From: Gamsiella multidivaricata
Lineage: Eukaryota > Mortierellomycota > Mortierellomycetes > Mortierellales > Mortierellaceae
Assembly: GCF_025024155.1 (NCBI RefSeq)
Contig: NW_026251709.1
Location: 1,039,860-1,103,859 of the forward strand
Direction: 5' to 3'
DNA length: 64,000 bases
A program made the translations under genes and the position numbers. The notes below the pieces were generated by a model. That model saw nothing but the letters and a program-made list of their open reading frames with translations, made no database searches and was not told the DNA's origin. Each line of letters begins with the position of its first letter. The stretch's first letter is position 1. Below, piece after piece: positions 44,401 through 55,360 of the stretch.

Positions 44401-45463
44401 AAGGTTTGGTATCGTCGTCGTTTTCATCATCGCCGTCGTTGTCATTGTCGTTGTCGCCGCCGATTTTCACCAGAGCCATGAACACTTCCGCGTCAGGCTG
44501 AGCTGCAAGAGTATGAAAGTGCAAGTGACTCATCAAGAGGCCACGGGACTTAGCTGTAATGGATGAGGGTGCGAAGCCTCGACACGTCCAATGAACGGTG
44601 TTGCCATTATGTGTGAAATGAAGGTCGTTGGTACGCCAGTCGATGTTGGGGTTGATGTGTGTGAGCCATGGTTTACCGAGGATAAGGTCGTATTTTTTAA
44701 GGGGGTAAAGAAGGGTGTTGATGGTGTCGGAATAGGAATCTCGTTCGAGTGTGATGGAGGCGGAGTGATTGGTGATGGAAAAAGTACCGTCGGGGAGAAC
44801 AATAGGAATGGGGGAACAGGAATGGAGAGGAAGTGAATGTCGTTTTTGAAAAGAAGAGCTAATGACGTTTCCTTCTGCTCCTCCATCAATCAAGATGTGG
44901 GCGGGGCGACCGTTAATAGAACCAATAAAAGTCAGGAGGGTGCGCTCGGCCTCAGCCGTTGTGAAGGACTGCAGCCGAACGGTACGCTTACGAAGGCGCT
45001 TCAGCTGGGTCTTGGAGAGGGCTGGTGCTAGAGTAGCGAGAGAGGCAAGTGGGTCCAGGTCCACTGCCTCAGACGACCTAGACACCACGGATGGGTCGTA
45101 CGTGGGTTGTGGTTTGTCTGAGACGGTTGGCAGGACATCAGGGGCATGGTGAGATTCGATGGTTGTTTTTGTTGTCTTTGCTTTTCTTGGAGCATTTTTG
45201 TACGATTGGAAGGGAGCGAGCATAGGCACAGTGGAATTGTTTTTATTTTTTGAGGAATAATTACTTAACTCTGAGTGGTGCTCACTCCCCTTGTCCAGAA
45301 GAGAAGGGGAGGGAACTTCAGCGACCAAGTCCTGGACTAAGCCTGATCGCTGGAGGCGTTTCCCGCCGAAGCAGAACCAACACCCGCGGCAACCGAGAGG
45401 TTGTTCATATTGCTGCCACGGCAGTCTCGTGCCATATGGCCGTCTTGTCGGCACTTGTAGCAA
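41483..45463 (-). CDS. Ty3/Gypsy chromovirus Pol polyprotein, intact (1,326 aa)
   Basis: A single open frame carries every pol domain in Ty3 order. The protease is AHILIDGGAEGNVIS (DGG where D(S/T)G is usual). An Asp/Asn-rich linker (44470-44396) precedes the reverse transcriptase (VDYRGLNRITRKNRHPLPRI, YLDDILIYS). RNase H is TVETDASGFALGAVLF. The integrase has HDSAIAGHLGFDK...CESCQRNK zinc fold, VTMDFIVKLP, VSDRDTKFTS and PQTDGQTERANQTLES. A GPY/F module (LQAHFIGPYTILEQ) and a C-terminal chromodomain (VEYLVKWQGYAREDSTWEP), which targets methylated histones in chromoviruses, complete it. The N-terminus overlaps gag in another frame, so expression needs a frameshift. The intact frame and identical LTRs mark a recent insertion. 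Confidence 0.95.
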   Translation of the reverse strand: MLQVPTRRPYGTRLPWQQYEQPLGCRGCWFCFGGKRLQRSGLVQDLVAEVPSPSLLDKGSEHHSELSNYSSKNKNNSTVPMLAPFQSYKNAPRKAKTTKTTIESHHAPDVLPTVSDKPQPTYDPSVVSRSSEAVDLDPLASLATLAPALSKTQLKRLRKRTVRLQSFTTAEAERTLLTFIGSINGRPAHILIDGGAEGNVISSSFQKRHSLPLHSCSPIPIVLPDGTFSITNHSASITLERDSYSDTINTLLYPLKKYDLILGKPWLTHINPNIDWRTNDLHFTHNGNTVHWTCRGFAPSSITAKSRGLLMSHLHFHTLAAQPDAEVFMALVKIGGDNDNDNDGDDENDDDTKPSTPDLPPEVRPIVLQEFADVFPNSLPAGLPPDRGDAMKIETDPNADPPFRPVIRLSIAELDELRRQLDDLLAKGFIKPSTSPYGAPVLFVRKKDGALRMCVDYRGLNRITRKNRHPLPRIDELIDRFRGARYFSKLDLLSGYHQQRIFEPHTHKTAFRCRYGHYEFNVVPFGLTNAPASFSNMMFKVLDPVLDKWVVVYLDDILIYSKTKQEHIAHIRSVLALLRKNGLYAKLSKCSFMQEETEFLGHVISKDGIHTSAGHVKAIREWPRPSKQKDVQQFIGLAQFYHTYINNFANIALPLTALLGEGVEFSWDTDKERAFTTLKEAISKAPVLRIFDPDLPTTVETDASGFALGAVLFQTDEHGESRPVAFTSRKLNSAERNYPTHEQELLAVVHALRTWRYYLDGTHFVVYTDHATLQHFPTQPKLTRRQARWMELLQEYDFDFKYKRGVDNIVPDALSRRPDHHDQDPPAVNINSMTVQLDSGLRQRLVDSYRDDPKLGPIYESCLEGSTPPRYRLIDGLLCVDRRGDNLVCIPQKSDIRLSLLHDAHDSAIAGHLGFDKTYDALRRTVYWPHIARDTRQYVQTCESCQRNKPSHQRPAGLLQPLEIPTQRWETVTMDFIVKLPKTPRGYDSITVFVDKLSKQVHFVPAHTTDTASDVARQFFDNVFRLHGMPTSIVSDRDTKFTSRFWKELHRLMDVKLAMSTAFHPQTDGQTERANQTLESILRAFVDQRQTNWDLLLSAAEFAYNNSSNATTGQSPFFLNLGFHPRVPSSLLQPQPSPNPSVMEFVEAQSTALVLAQEAIADAQERQTKNADSRRRDHDFKVGDQVLLSTEDITVAADRNRPTKKLQAHFIGPYTILEQHSPVSFRIELPPAMKIHDIFHVDRFRPYLPSPVTFGRRAHARPAPEIIDGEEEYEAETIMEHRNNNNRVEYLVKWQGYAREDSTWEPESNMTNCARLLRQYKKQHRL

Positions 45464-46275
45464 GCACCCCGGGCTCGAAGGCGGGCGCGTTCGGTGTCGT
45501 TGAGTGGGGCGAGGTTGTGGCGGCCGTTATTGTTGTTGACCTGGCGGCGGAGTGCATTGAGCTCCAGTCGCAGGTTATCCAACTCCAATGGCCATCGGGT
45601 CGGGTAGACTGGCGGTGTGGGCGGTGAGGAAGGCATGTGCAGGGGTAGGAGTGGCATGGTTGGCGTTAGTGGGAGTGCGATTGGGTAAGGAGAAATTATA
45701 AATGGTGTCAAACTGCTCGGCAGCCTGACACATCTCGTGGATAGACACCGGGCTGCGGCTGTTGATGGCGAGGCTCATCAACATCTGGCGCAGGGCTAAC
45801 GGGGCGCCTGCCAAGAAGCATGACTTGGCAGAGTCCTCGAGCATAATACGAGCCTCAGGGTGGGTCTCGTTCGTGCACAAAATGGCCAGGTAGCGACGAG
45901 TGCGACTGACATAGTCAGCAACAGTGCTAGACATTTTGATTCCGAAGAGGAGGGTTCGGACATGATCATAAAATCCAGCGGGGCGGAACTCCGCTCGAAA
46001 AAGCTCCTCGAACTGGAACCAGGGGTGTCGTGTCCGGCGCTTGCAAGCCGTCCCACCAGAGGAGGCCAGTGGGGCCGAGGTACGCAACAGCTGTGACCGT
46101 GCGCGAGTCTTCGCTGATGCGAGCACCAATGAAAAAAAACGGCGGACAGTGGTAAGCCATGCTTCGCAAGCGAAGCCATCCCGCACTCCGTTGAAGGCAG
46201 TGGGAGACGGGTACCTGTAGGAGGGTAACAGGACCTGGACGGGGGCAGGGGCGGGGGCAGGGTGGATTCATTCAT
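45337..46275 (-). pseudogene. Ty3/Gypsy Gag with CCHC knuckle, frame broken
   Basis: The reading begins MNESTLPPPLPPS (46275). Capsid-like segments follow in three frames: ARISEDSRTVTAVAYLG with LLWWDGL (46120-46050), then FEELFRAEFRPAGFYDHV...SLAINSRSPVSIHEM (46010-45720), then LELDNLRLELNALRR with the zinc knuckle CYKCRQDGHMARDC (45470-45430). The first change follows a run of eight T-equivalents near 46130 and may be slippage or assembly error. At least two shifts are needed, so Gag would not be made as one piece while Pol is intact. Confidence 0.8.
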
Positions 46276-46411
46276 GGTTAGGGAGGAAAAAAGGGATGAC
46301 AGTTGGTCGGCCAAGGTTTAATTTAATTGGTGGATCAGGGTAAAAATTTAGCAGAGTTTCGTGGTACAGGGGGATCGTGGTTCAGGGACAGAGGTGCAGG
46401 GGATCGAAGAA

Positions 46412-46423
46412 CCTTTGCTACCA
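46412..46423 (-). other. Primer-binding site
   Basis: Directly inside the 5' LTR, in element orientation, the sequence is TGGTAGCAAAGG. TGGTAGC is complementary to the 3' end (GCTACCA) of the initiator Met tRNA used by many Ty elements. Confidence 0.75.
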
Positions 46424-46611
46424 TGTAATAGCTCTAGGCAGTCGAGGGCAGGGGTAAGGATGGAAAGGGTTGGAATGCGTGCTGTATTAAGATGGCAACT
46501 AGCTGGTCTATATATCTATGTCTACGGTCCGGTTCCGGCCCGGCCGGTTGTCTATAGCCGAGGCCCCAGTCCTTTCGGAGTCGGGGCTATAAGCGGGGTT
46601 ATCCTGTTACA
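46424..46611 (-). repeat. 5' LTR of the Ty3/Gypsy element (188 bp)
   Basis: Same sequence as 41272-41459. Flanking five bases are cttgt here and gagat at the other end, so the usual 5-bp target duplication is absent. Confidence 0.95.
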
Positions 46612-47097
46612 CTTGTGCACAAGATCACGCGATTTGTTAATGTTGAAACATCATGCAGTCCTCCTGAGAGTTCAATCATTTTGTTTACGCACAGAAACAC
46701 AAATCCGAAAGTCGATCGATCCTTTTTTGTTGACACGCAATTTGTTTACGCCGCACACTCCTCACTCTTTTTTCGAGGTTACCCGCACACTCCTCACTCT
46801 TTTTTCGAGGTTACCCGCACATGCTCAGACAGTTTGTTAATGCACGTCGTTTTGGCACTCACAGTGCTCATGCAAGTCCTTTTTTTAATTCGCGTAGGGC
46901 AATGTCCTACTCCTGTTCGTGCGGATGGGTGAATACAACAATTCCCATCTGTGGTTGTACCATGTAAACAATCATCGGGTGGGCGAAAACAGCAATTTGC
47001 TTCTCATGTTCGTTCCATGTAATCAACAGAAAATGTAGATATAAAATCGTTCTTTGCTTGACTTTTGAGCCAAAACGAACAACAATCAATCATTACC
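46612..47097. other. Intergenic with 32-bp tandem duplication and promoter of small gene B
   Basis: cgcacactcctcactc...cgaggttacc is present twice in a row (about 46752-46815). The right part resembles the 5' flank of the copy at 26872 in patches. No coding frame. Confidence 0.6.
47040..47047 (+). promoter_or_regulatory. TATA box of the small gene, copy B
   Basis: tataaaat, 58 bases before the ATG at 47098, in a context shared with 26800. Confidence 0.6.
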
Positions 47098-47398
47098 ATG
47101 ACTTGCGACCTGTCAATTCCTTTGAATATTTGTGGGATTCGTGATTCTCTCAACATTGTCGTTCCACCATCCATGACAGTTCAAGAATCCATGGACGCTA
47201 TTCGAAAGTCACACCCCGGTTTGTCTGGATAAGTTTGATCCAGTTTCTCTGCAAGCAACTTGGAAGCACACCGTCTTCAAACATGGCCGGCGAACGCATG
47301 TTTTTACCGAACTTTCCCAACAAGATGACTTTGCGGAGCTTTACTCATTAGGGATCGTCTTTGGAGGCAGCGTGATAATTTCCGGAAGCCCCTGGTAG
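47098..47398 (+). pseudogene. Small gene of unknown function, copy B
   Basis: ATG ACT TGC begins the frame (DLSIPLNICG, SLNIVVPPSMTVQESMD). An extra T at about 47220 (ggtttgtctgg against ggttgtctgg in copy A) shifts it to a stop within three codons. The remaining sequence would read on to ISGSPW. The damage differs from that of copy A. A missense-rich divergence of perhaps one base in eight suggests an old duplication. Confidence 0.7.
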
Positions 47399-47628
47399 CA
47401 ATCGCTGGCATAACCAGGTTGTTTTATTTCGAAATAAAATTTATTTCAATTGAACAGAGTCCATAATGTATTGAATTGAAATGCATAATAAAGCTCTAAA
47501 CAGCCACGAAATAGTAATCGCAGATGATAGGCGATTGAATTGAAATGAACGGCAATACAAGGCTCTCATCGACGCGTCGCAACATGCAAGTCCTTATGAA
47601 GCAGGCATGATGCCCACTGTTAGCCTAT

Positions 47629-50570
47629 CCCTTCGTTTGTTTTCTCACTCTGGAGTGAGGAATTTTTAAAAAAAACTACATAAATGAGAAATTCTCTAAA
47701 ATGGGCTAGCTTACCCCCCTAATTGCTTATCTGAATCTGATTCAGATCGAAATTCCACGTACGGGGGCCAGCTCCCATAAAACTGTTTCATTATGATTCC
47801 TGCCTTCGAAATTGCAGATGAAAAGTGCCCTCCACCAACATTTGCGATTCTTTACCATTACCATCAAGCTAATTCTAGCCATGAATCCCCCCAACAATTC
47901 TTCATCGGGAACACCTTCTGATCAGGCGCCATCTGGTGGCCAGGCTGCTAGTTTGAGGCAGGTGGCTGCCCTGTTGTCCCAAGTAACAACCATCCTTGGC
48001 CAGACTGAGCCTTCTAGCCACGCTGCAGCTTTCGTAACACAAGCTGCAAACCTCATGCAACAGCTTGCTCCACTCTTTGACCAACCCGTGCCTGTGCCTG
48101 GTCAACCTGGGGCTCTGCCTAACCCAGCTACCCAGGGGCTTAACGCTTCTGTACCTGGATCCAGTCAGACTTCGTCTCATGCTCCAGTTATGCCCATCGC
48201 TGTCCAAGTTGCACCTGTAATCATCCACGGCACCTCACCCCTCGGGCCAGTGATGCCTTTGACCATCCAGACCGCTCCTACCACCATCCAAACTGTGCCT
48301 GTCGCCACCCAAGATGCATCTCCACTTGCTAAAGGAGCCAGTGGAGCCCACTCAGGTGTGGAGGAGGGGCATTCGGCGACAATTGTTCGCTCCCGTCCAC
48401 TCCTCAATGCTGAGGAACAGTTTGATGGTCTGGAGAACGAACCTGGTAAGCAATGTGCCCAATGCTTTTTGTTTTTTTATTTTATTTTTTATTTTTTATT
48501 TTTTTTTATTTTTTTTTATTTTTTTTTATTAACCACGTAACCATTCAAAAGTCGCTAGCATGGATACTGCCGACAGTGTCAGCAGCAACACCAATTGCAA
48601 TAATAAACGCAGGCGCAATCTTCCCCCCGTCCTCTTCTCAACTGTCTTCCGCCTCTTCCTGCATTTCATGCTTTTACTCATCCACATCATCATCCTCACC
48701 ATGGCTATATCAACCTCCCTGCGCCTATGCGTCTGGACGGGTCCCTTGAGCCTATCCACATATTTTCACTTTTTTTTACGGATGATATCTTGGCTGAACT
48801 AACATGGAACACAAACGCATATGCTACAAAGAGGAAGCCGGAATGAAAGTTGGGGCTCGTACATGGATGTGCACCTCCTCAAAGGAACTTAGTCTTTTCT
48901 TGGGTATCCTCATCTACATGGGCATTTTCCATCAGCCTCGTGTTGAGGATTATTGGTCTCTGTCATCACAATACCCATCACATCCATTCAAGCGCTTCAT
49001 GTCACTCACTCGATTTCAACAACTCAAGCGATCCTTTCATGTTTCCAACCCGTATGCCCATCCTGAACCTTTGGTATTTCATTCTGGAGCCACTTTCTAC
49101 CAAGCTTCAGGAATTGTTCCACAAATTCTACACCCCTTCGACAAATGTCTCTATTGATGAGATGATGGTTCGGTTCTCAGGTCGAAGTATGCATACTGTT
49201 CGGATAAAGAACAAGCCAACGCCTCAAGGATACAAGATCTTTTCACTTTGCGACTCTGGATACACCTATTCTTTTCTGTACACCTCGAGGGTTCATCCTT
49301 TCAATGTTATTGAGGAAGTCCCTGGCTTGAGCAAAACCTCGTCTGTAGCCTACCAACTTGTCAAACACTTCCTTATCGAAATTTGTCCTACAATGTCTTC
49401 ATGGACAACTATTTCTCCAACATCCCTCTTTTCATTGCTCTTCGGGACCTCAATATTGGAGCATGCGGCACAGTACGGAGTTCATCGTCGCGATTCCAAA
49501 AGAACTCAGGGTTAACAAAGGCGATAAGCTTGACTGGAATACTTTGTCTGGTGTTGTGGTTGATGATAAGGTCATTGCCATACTTTGGATGGATAATGGG
49601 CCGGTTACAATGCTGTCTACAATCCATGAGATCGTGGGTGATATCTCATTTCGTCATGCGCAATAGACGCCGCCCTCGAGAAACGAGTACAAATGGCAGA
49701 ACTGTCCGTGCAGTTTTCCAGGACATCCCCGAGCTGACCTCAAGATCCCCAAGGTTATCGATGATTATAACCATTACATGAATGGCGTGGATGTCAGTGA
49801 TCAGTGTCGCATGTACTATCACACACAACTATCAGTTGTCCGAAATTGGATGCCTCTTTTCTTCTGGCTATTTGACACAACTATTGTCAACGCATACCAC
49901 ATTTACAAACGGAACAATGGGTCTCTTTCTCATCGCGATTTTCGAGTTCAGCTGGCATGGTCTCTGATGATGAATGGCATTCGAGAGGAGCAAGCTTTAA
50001 CAAGGAGCCGCCATGGCCAACCACTTGTGTCGCGCAAGGTCAATAACCCCTAACATTTCTAAATTGAAACCCACGCTCTCTGAAGAACGTTTCGTTATTG
50101 GGAACCACTTTCCTGAATATTCAGATAACCGTTCCGAGTGTGTACTCTGTCGCTACAAGTCAAGCATACATGGGCCTGGCCTCACAAGCTTTCATCACAA
50201 GATTACACATTGGAGCTGCACCCATTGTGCCCTTCCTTTGTGTATCATCAAAGAGCGGAATTGTTTCCAAGAGTATCACAGATCTCAGGATATTTAATTA
50301 TCAATGGTTTTCCCTCTCTTACGATAACAGAATGATGGCACCAACGCCTGTTTTCCCTTTGCGCTCCGGTGAGGTGATGAGACCAGTGTGCCAGGTTGTT
50401 GTTCATGCCGGTTCGGGAACCGGATGTTGAACGCAGTGAAAGATGTAAAAAGAAGACGGAGACCTTTTTACTTTGATATAATTTTTCGTTACACGCGTTT
50501 GCACGGAAAATTCCTCACTCCAGAAAAAAATTCCTCACTCCAGAGTGAGAAATTTGTGACAGACGAAGGG
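47629..50570 (+). mobile_element. piggyBac-type DNA transposon with TIRs
   Basis: The left end cccttcgtttg...tctcactctggagtgagg (47629-47661) is matched in reverse at 50533-50570 (cctcactccagagtgaga...agacgaaggg). Both ends begin CCCTTCG, as piggyBac termini begin CCC. The flanking four bases are ctat and ataa, so no TTAA duplication is seen. A second partial copy of the inner motif (ttcctcactccaga) precedes the right TIR. The only gene is the transposase below. Confidence 0.8.
47881..50297 (+). pseudogene. piggyBac transposase, decayed
   Basis: An N-terminal Ser/Ala/Thr/Pro-rich exon (47881-48444) has donor G/GTAAGC and a T-rich intron to about 48550. The DDD core then appears in several frames: FTDDILAELTWNTNAY near 48790, LGILIYMGI near 48910, VSIDEMMVRFSGRS near 49150 (first Asp), VFMDNYFSN near 49390 (second Asp), WMDNGPV near 49590 and MNGVDVSDQCRMYY near 49780. 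The C-terminal cysteine-rich finger CVLC...CTHCALPLC is at 50140-50240. At least four frame changes inactivate it. piggyBac transposases cut and paste precisely at TTAA. Confidence 0.9.
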
Positions 50571-50699
50571 ATAATAGCATCATTCACTTAGACTTTCACG
50601 TTGATATTTATTGAGGCCGTGCCTTCTGAAGCCCCTTCTCTGCTGCGATACCGCGGCTAAGCTGTAAATAGTACTGATTGAAGGAACCAGCCCGCGCGA

Positions 50700-52790
50700 T
50701 TTTTGTTTAACGACCAGCAATCCAGCCTCCTTTCTCAGATCCAACGTTGGCTCTGCGCCTCCGAGATAGCCTTCAATGCTGACTCAATGACCAGCCGATT
50801 GAAAGCCATAATGCTTTCGTACCGCAGCGCTGGCGTTCTTGCGCCACTTGTAGTACTTGTTCATTTGCCAGATCGAGGGTTCCCCGTCAACACCATGAAA
50901 CCATTCTTGCCAAATTGGATCGATGGTACGTGGACGGTTCTTCATGGTAATGAGGAAATGACGGGCTTGTCCCGAGCCATGCCAGTTACTCTGCCAAGGC
51001 CACCAAGTCGTCCTTGACTGGCTCGGCCTCCATTGAGGGTAACTAGGGCTGTGAAACTGATGGCGGAGAACGTGGCGGTGGAGAACGTGGTGGTGGGAAT
51101 GTGGTAGTGGAGAATGTGGTGGTGGAGAATGTGATTCATTCTCTGTAAATGGCAACCGAGATAGCAGTGGCGACCACGGTTGATCCTGAACAGATGGCGG
51201 CAATGGCTGTGGCTGCAGTTGTTGTTGCGTTGGCTCTTGTAGTGTTGAAGGTAACATCTCTGACGCAAAGGCATTTCTGGCATCTGTGCTATCTTAAGCT
51301 CTGTTCTAGCCATAGTATCAGCTGCAGTGGCCATGATCTGCTTTAAGACGTTGTGAATTGAGATCAAGCTGTTGCCTATATTATTGTTCACTGTTATTAT
51401 GCCGCTGTGCATAGTGACCATGTCGCTCTTCATGTGGTTCATTTTGTCGTGCTATTGATGCTGACCAAACGTTCCTGTCGCGCTGCATGTCGGTTGTAGT
51501 GGGTATTGTTTTAAGCAAGCTTGTCGCGGATGCCACCTTCTCTGAAATGTCCCGCAGCCCATGTTGAATGGCGGAGGCTATCTAAGATAGGCGATTTGAC
51601 GTAGCCATCTTTTCGCGCAAAGCGGCCCGGAACTCGCTGAACATGGTAGCCTGAAGACTGGCTCATGAAAATCCGGTGGAAGTCGTACTGACACTGTGGG
51701 TCACCGTTAATTTCCATGAGAGCTGCAGCATCCTGCAAGATGACCTTGCGCAAATGGGCTAGAAGGATAAATACATGTAGTTTAGTAGTTGAACAATAGC
51801 ATGGCCACAAGCATATGCAGCAATATATCAGCTTACCGATCTTTCTTTTGTACGCCTCCATGAATGGCCTAGCTATTTGCGCGGGGATGTCTCTGCTCCC
51901 TGCCACACTCCATTTGGTGCCGAAGCTGCCTGTTCTGTCCATAGATCAACAACAGCCTTGATGTAGAAATCAGCCGTCTCGGGCATGTAGTAGTCCTTCA
52001 GCGCATCGGTCCGCGGTTTCTTTTTGCGCAAAGGTTGAACATCAGGGCTCCGTGGGTCGCCTTCGCCAAAACGTTCCTTAAAGTATCGTGTAGCGCGTGA
52101 ATTTTTTACAGAGTCGTCCCTGTAGTGATGGCGCGCACACCAGGCCTAAGGCAGAGTGAGTGGAGGTAAATCGGACAAAAATTAAGGACAGAACCAACAG
52201 CATCCTGACTTGAATTAAAGATCATCTCTTACTTTCTAATGCTCTCGGTATTTGTCGTATGATTTTTGGGTGGATTGGTGTAAGTTGGCGCGGCGCACTT
52301 GTTGGGCAATGAAGACAGCATCTACCTCCTCTCTGTTATTGATCCCGGCCCACTCCAGTTCCGACTTAGGCATTCCTACTTGTTGGACAATAGGCCGAGC
52401 CTCTTCGTCGCTAACGCCCTGGTCGATGGTCTCGCTGGTCGTTCCATTGGTGTTGTCTGCCAGCAGCAGCAGCCTCGCTTTTCTTTTTCGTAACATTAGT
52501 TCTGGCATGAGTCCCATTTGCAAGAGCGGAGCGGACAGCATTTGAGGTTGATGCAGTGGCAAGGAGGGAGACTCGACAGCATGCTGGTACTGGTGCTGTT
52601 GTATGTTGTGTCTCCTGCACCATGTGTGCCGTTATTGCGGTACCACCTTCACCCTCTGTCCATGCACTCTCGTACAGCGCGCTCTCCTCGTCTACTACGT
52701 CGTCCTTATCGTCCTTATCGTCGTAATAATGATTTTGCACTTCGGCTACGTACAAGCAAGAGAGTCAAGCAACAGAGAGAATTAAAGAGG
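50700..52790 (-). pseudogene. Second Crypton, catalytic core deleted
   Basis: From the right: an acidic start (52755-52650); the recombinase N-domain AQQVRRANLHQSTQKSYDKY (52340-52250); an intron; then WCARHHYRDDSVKN...FYIKAVVDLWTEQAA (52140-51930). The next recognisable segment, LLAHLRKVILQDAAALME (about 51770), corresponds to the region after the catalytic Tyr in the 19.5 kb Crypton. About 250 residues holding the Arg/His/Arg/Tyr catalytic set are therefore missing. The GCR1_C-like DNA-binding domain is kept (WQEWFHGVDGEPSIWQMNK, near 50900). It is a different lineage from the first Crypton. Confidence 0.75.
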
Positions 52791-55329
52791 CCGCATTGAA
52801 GTGCAGACTATTACGCTATCAAGAATCTCAGAATAAAAAGTATGAGCCATCACCTTCGATCAGAGGGCAGAGTGGGAAATCGCAGACTGAGTCTGACTGC
52901 TTTCGCCGACCTTGTCTAAAAAGTGCGAAGAGTAAGGGGTATGACATATGGCGCCGCTGCTTTGTCGCTGGGTTATGAGTTCCGCTTGAGGCACTACTGC
53001 CTGGCTACTGGCAGGGCGCGAGAAGGAGATGAGAGATGGCAAGAAGATACAATACAAATGGACGGCACATCGTGATGCACATTTTTTTTTTAGTATTCTC
53101 GGTCATCCAAAAATTCAGAAATTTGTGAACTGGTTTACAGGAAATACCCTCAGGGACGTGGTGCGTTTTGACCCTACCCATGGTGATGTGGGCCTTAGTT
53201 TTTGTCGCCTATGGCCGGTTCATATGCAACAGTAGCACCCGTGCATGCGACAGGGTGCGGTGGGGTTTTGCTAGCTTGCACAAGCATCATCTGCTGGAGG
53301 GAGAAAGCATAAGTCAGACTGTCGTGCACGACTCCGATGGATGTGCTCATTTTGCACCTTAAACTCTGCAATGTCTATAGGAACGGGCACTTGATTTCCT
53401 CCTCGCAACCAAGGCCCACCAATACATCATTGAATCAGCGCAACCATAACGGATCATGCGAAAAATGCGATGAGGACGACGACTAGGCCTCGGTGGGGCA
53501 TTTCATCTATTTATCTGTGGACTTGTTAATGGCCCTTGTTCTTTTCTTGCCTTTTGCTTTTTTTTTTTTTTTTTTTTTTTTGCTGTCTACGTATTCATAT
53601 CTCCATGGAGCAATGCAGCATTAAACTTCCTTCGGTTTTCAAGAAGTCGCTTAGATACCGCGGCTATCTGCATCGTAATAGAAATGTGTAGTGGATCGTG
53701 ATGACGCGAACTGCGGCTTCTGTTTTTTGTTGGCAGAGAATCTCGATTCCCCACCTTCTTGGCTCCTGGCTCACTATAACATGCATACGTAAAGGATTTG
53801 TCCAAGGGATTAGGACAATACAGCTTGTGGTGGTTATCCGGCTGCAGCTCTGGATTCAGCAGAGAGATTATGCTGAAACCTATACTAGTGAGGAGATTAT
53901 ACCGTTTACGCGACTTGCTCTACTGAGAAGACTTATCGGGCGCTGAATTCAGCACAGATGCGGTCCATTCTGGCGAGTCTGACGAAACAGGATGTAGTAA
54001 ACGAATTGCGCGCACAGATCGAAGTAGCGATGCCGGTGAGGAATATTGAGGTTGCTATGTTCATTTGTGATATGACGGTAGGGCTGGTACAATCATTCCA
54101 TGGACTGTTCTTTGCTCGGGTTACAGGGGCTTTTGGCGATGGGTTTAGTGGACTTCATATCCGAGGGTCTTTTAAGATGATCGTTCACTTCCATCCATTT
54201 CGTCTCCTCTCTCATTTTTTCATGTAGACGCTCATCTCACTACCTTTATGCTCTTATAATAAGTCCGTATCATAAAGGCCCTGTTTTCTTTATTACGCAT
54301 TTTCTCTAAATCCCACCACACCCTCTCGCAAGGTCACCAGTTTCCTCCTGCCCGGTTCCTCTGTACCACTTCGAAAGCCGGACGACGCAACTTCCCAGGC
54401 TGTCATGCCTACAACGCCTCTAAGCACGCAGCTGAGTCATTATGGACACCCTTCTGATAAAAATCGCGTCTTAAAAGATTGATATCTCGGTTATTGAACT
54501 CGTCGGAGCTAAGGTTCCCATGGCTGCATCCTTGCCCTCAGTGTATGAAGTCGTCTGGCGGAAAAACGGCGTCAAAGATCCGTGAAGATATATGGTCAAA
54601 AGTTTATTGAGGGGCTGATGAAGCATAACGAAAACGGAGCAATGTCGGCGAGGACAGTGGTGGAGGGATCGGTAAGGGTATTTTGCGAGAGAAGTGGAGC
54701 GAAGGGGGCTAGGGTGATTGTGGGAGTCTGGTGGGCGGGAATAGCGATAGGAGCTCAGGAAAAACTGCTAGAGTTGGGAGATCGATGGGCGATGCGATGG
54801 TGTGTGAAGTACGTGTGAAGTTGGCCAGAGGGCCCTTTCCCTCAGAATACTATCAAGGAGCAGTAATGGCAGTGGGCGGAGTCATGATATCTTTTGGTGT
54901 AGTGATCATCAGCAATTAGCGTTAATAATAATAAAGGAGAGGATAGCTTGTAATCTAATTTGAAGGAGAAAGTGCTGCGCCCAAATACAGCCGTGTACGA
55001 TTTCGTTGTGCTTTTTGAACGCATTCACTGTAAAAATGTGAAACCGAATATTTATGTCCCACAGACTGAACGTCAACAGCACCACAGCAGGATCTTGCCT
55101 GGTTTGGTTTGTTTCCTACCATGCACGAAGTATATATACACGGGACATATATCCTTGCATATGCATGGCGTAAGCGTATACTCCAATATCATCAGACACC
55201 ACTCAAGGGTCAAGAACGAAATTGAGCATCAAGATGCTTTCTAGGATGCCGTGATGTCCTTCATGGCGCTATACGCGCTCAGATTCCTTTTAATCATATA
55301 CTCCATGCGAGTGTGAATTTGCCCTCCGC

Positions 55330-55360
<31 letters not shown>

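Noticed and set aside
47812..48540. ORF taken as a stand-alone Ser/Pro-rich protein
   Set aside because: It ends at a clear splice donor and lies within the piggyBac TIRs, so it is best read as the transposase N-terminus.
54582..54818. Frame with SVRVFCERSGAKGARVIV, reminiscent of ribosomal protein uS3
   Set aside because: The likeness is limited to about ten residues. Upstream and downstream uS3 motifs are missing in all frames.
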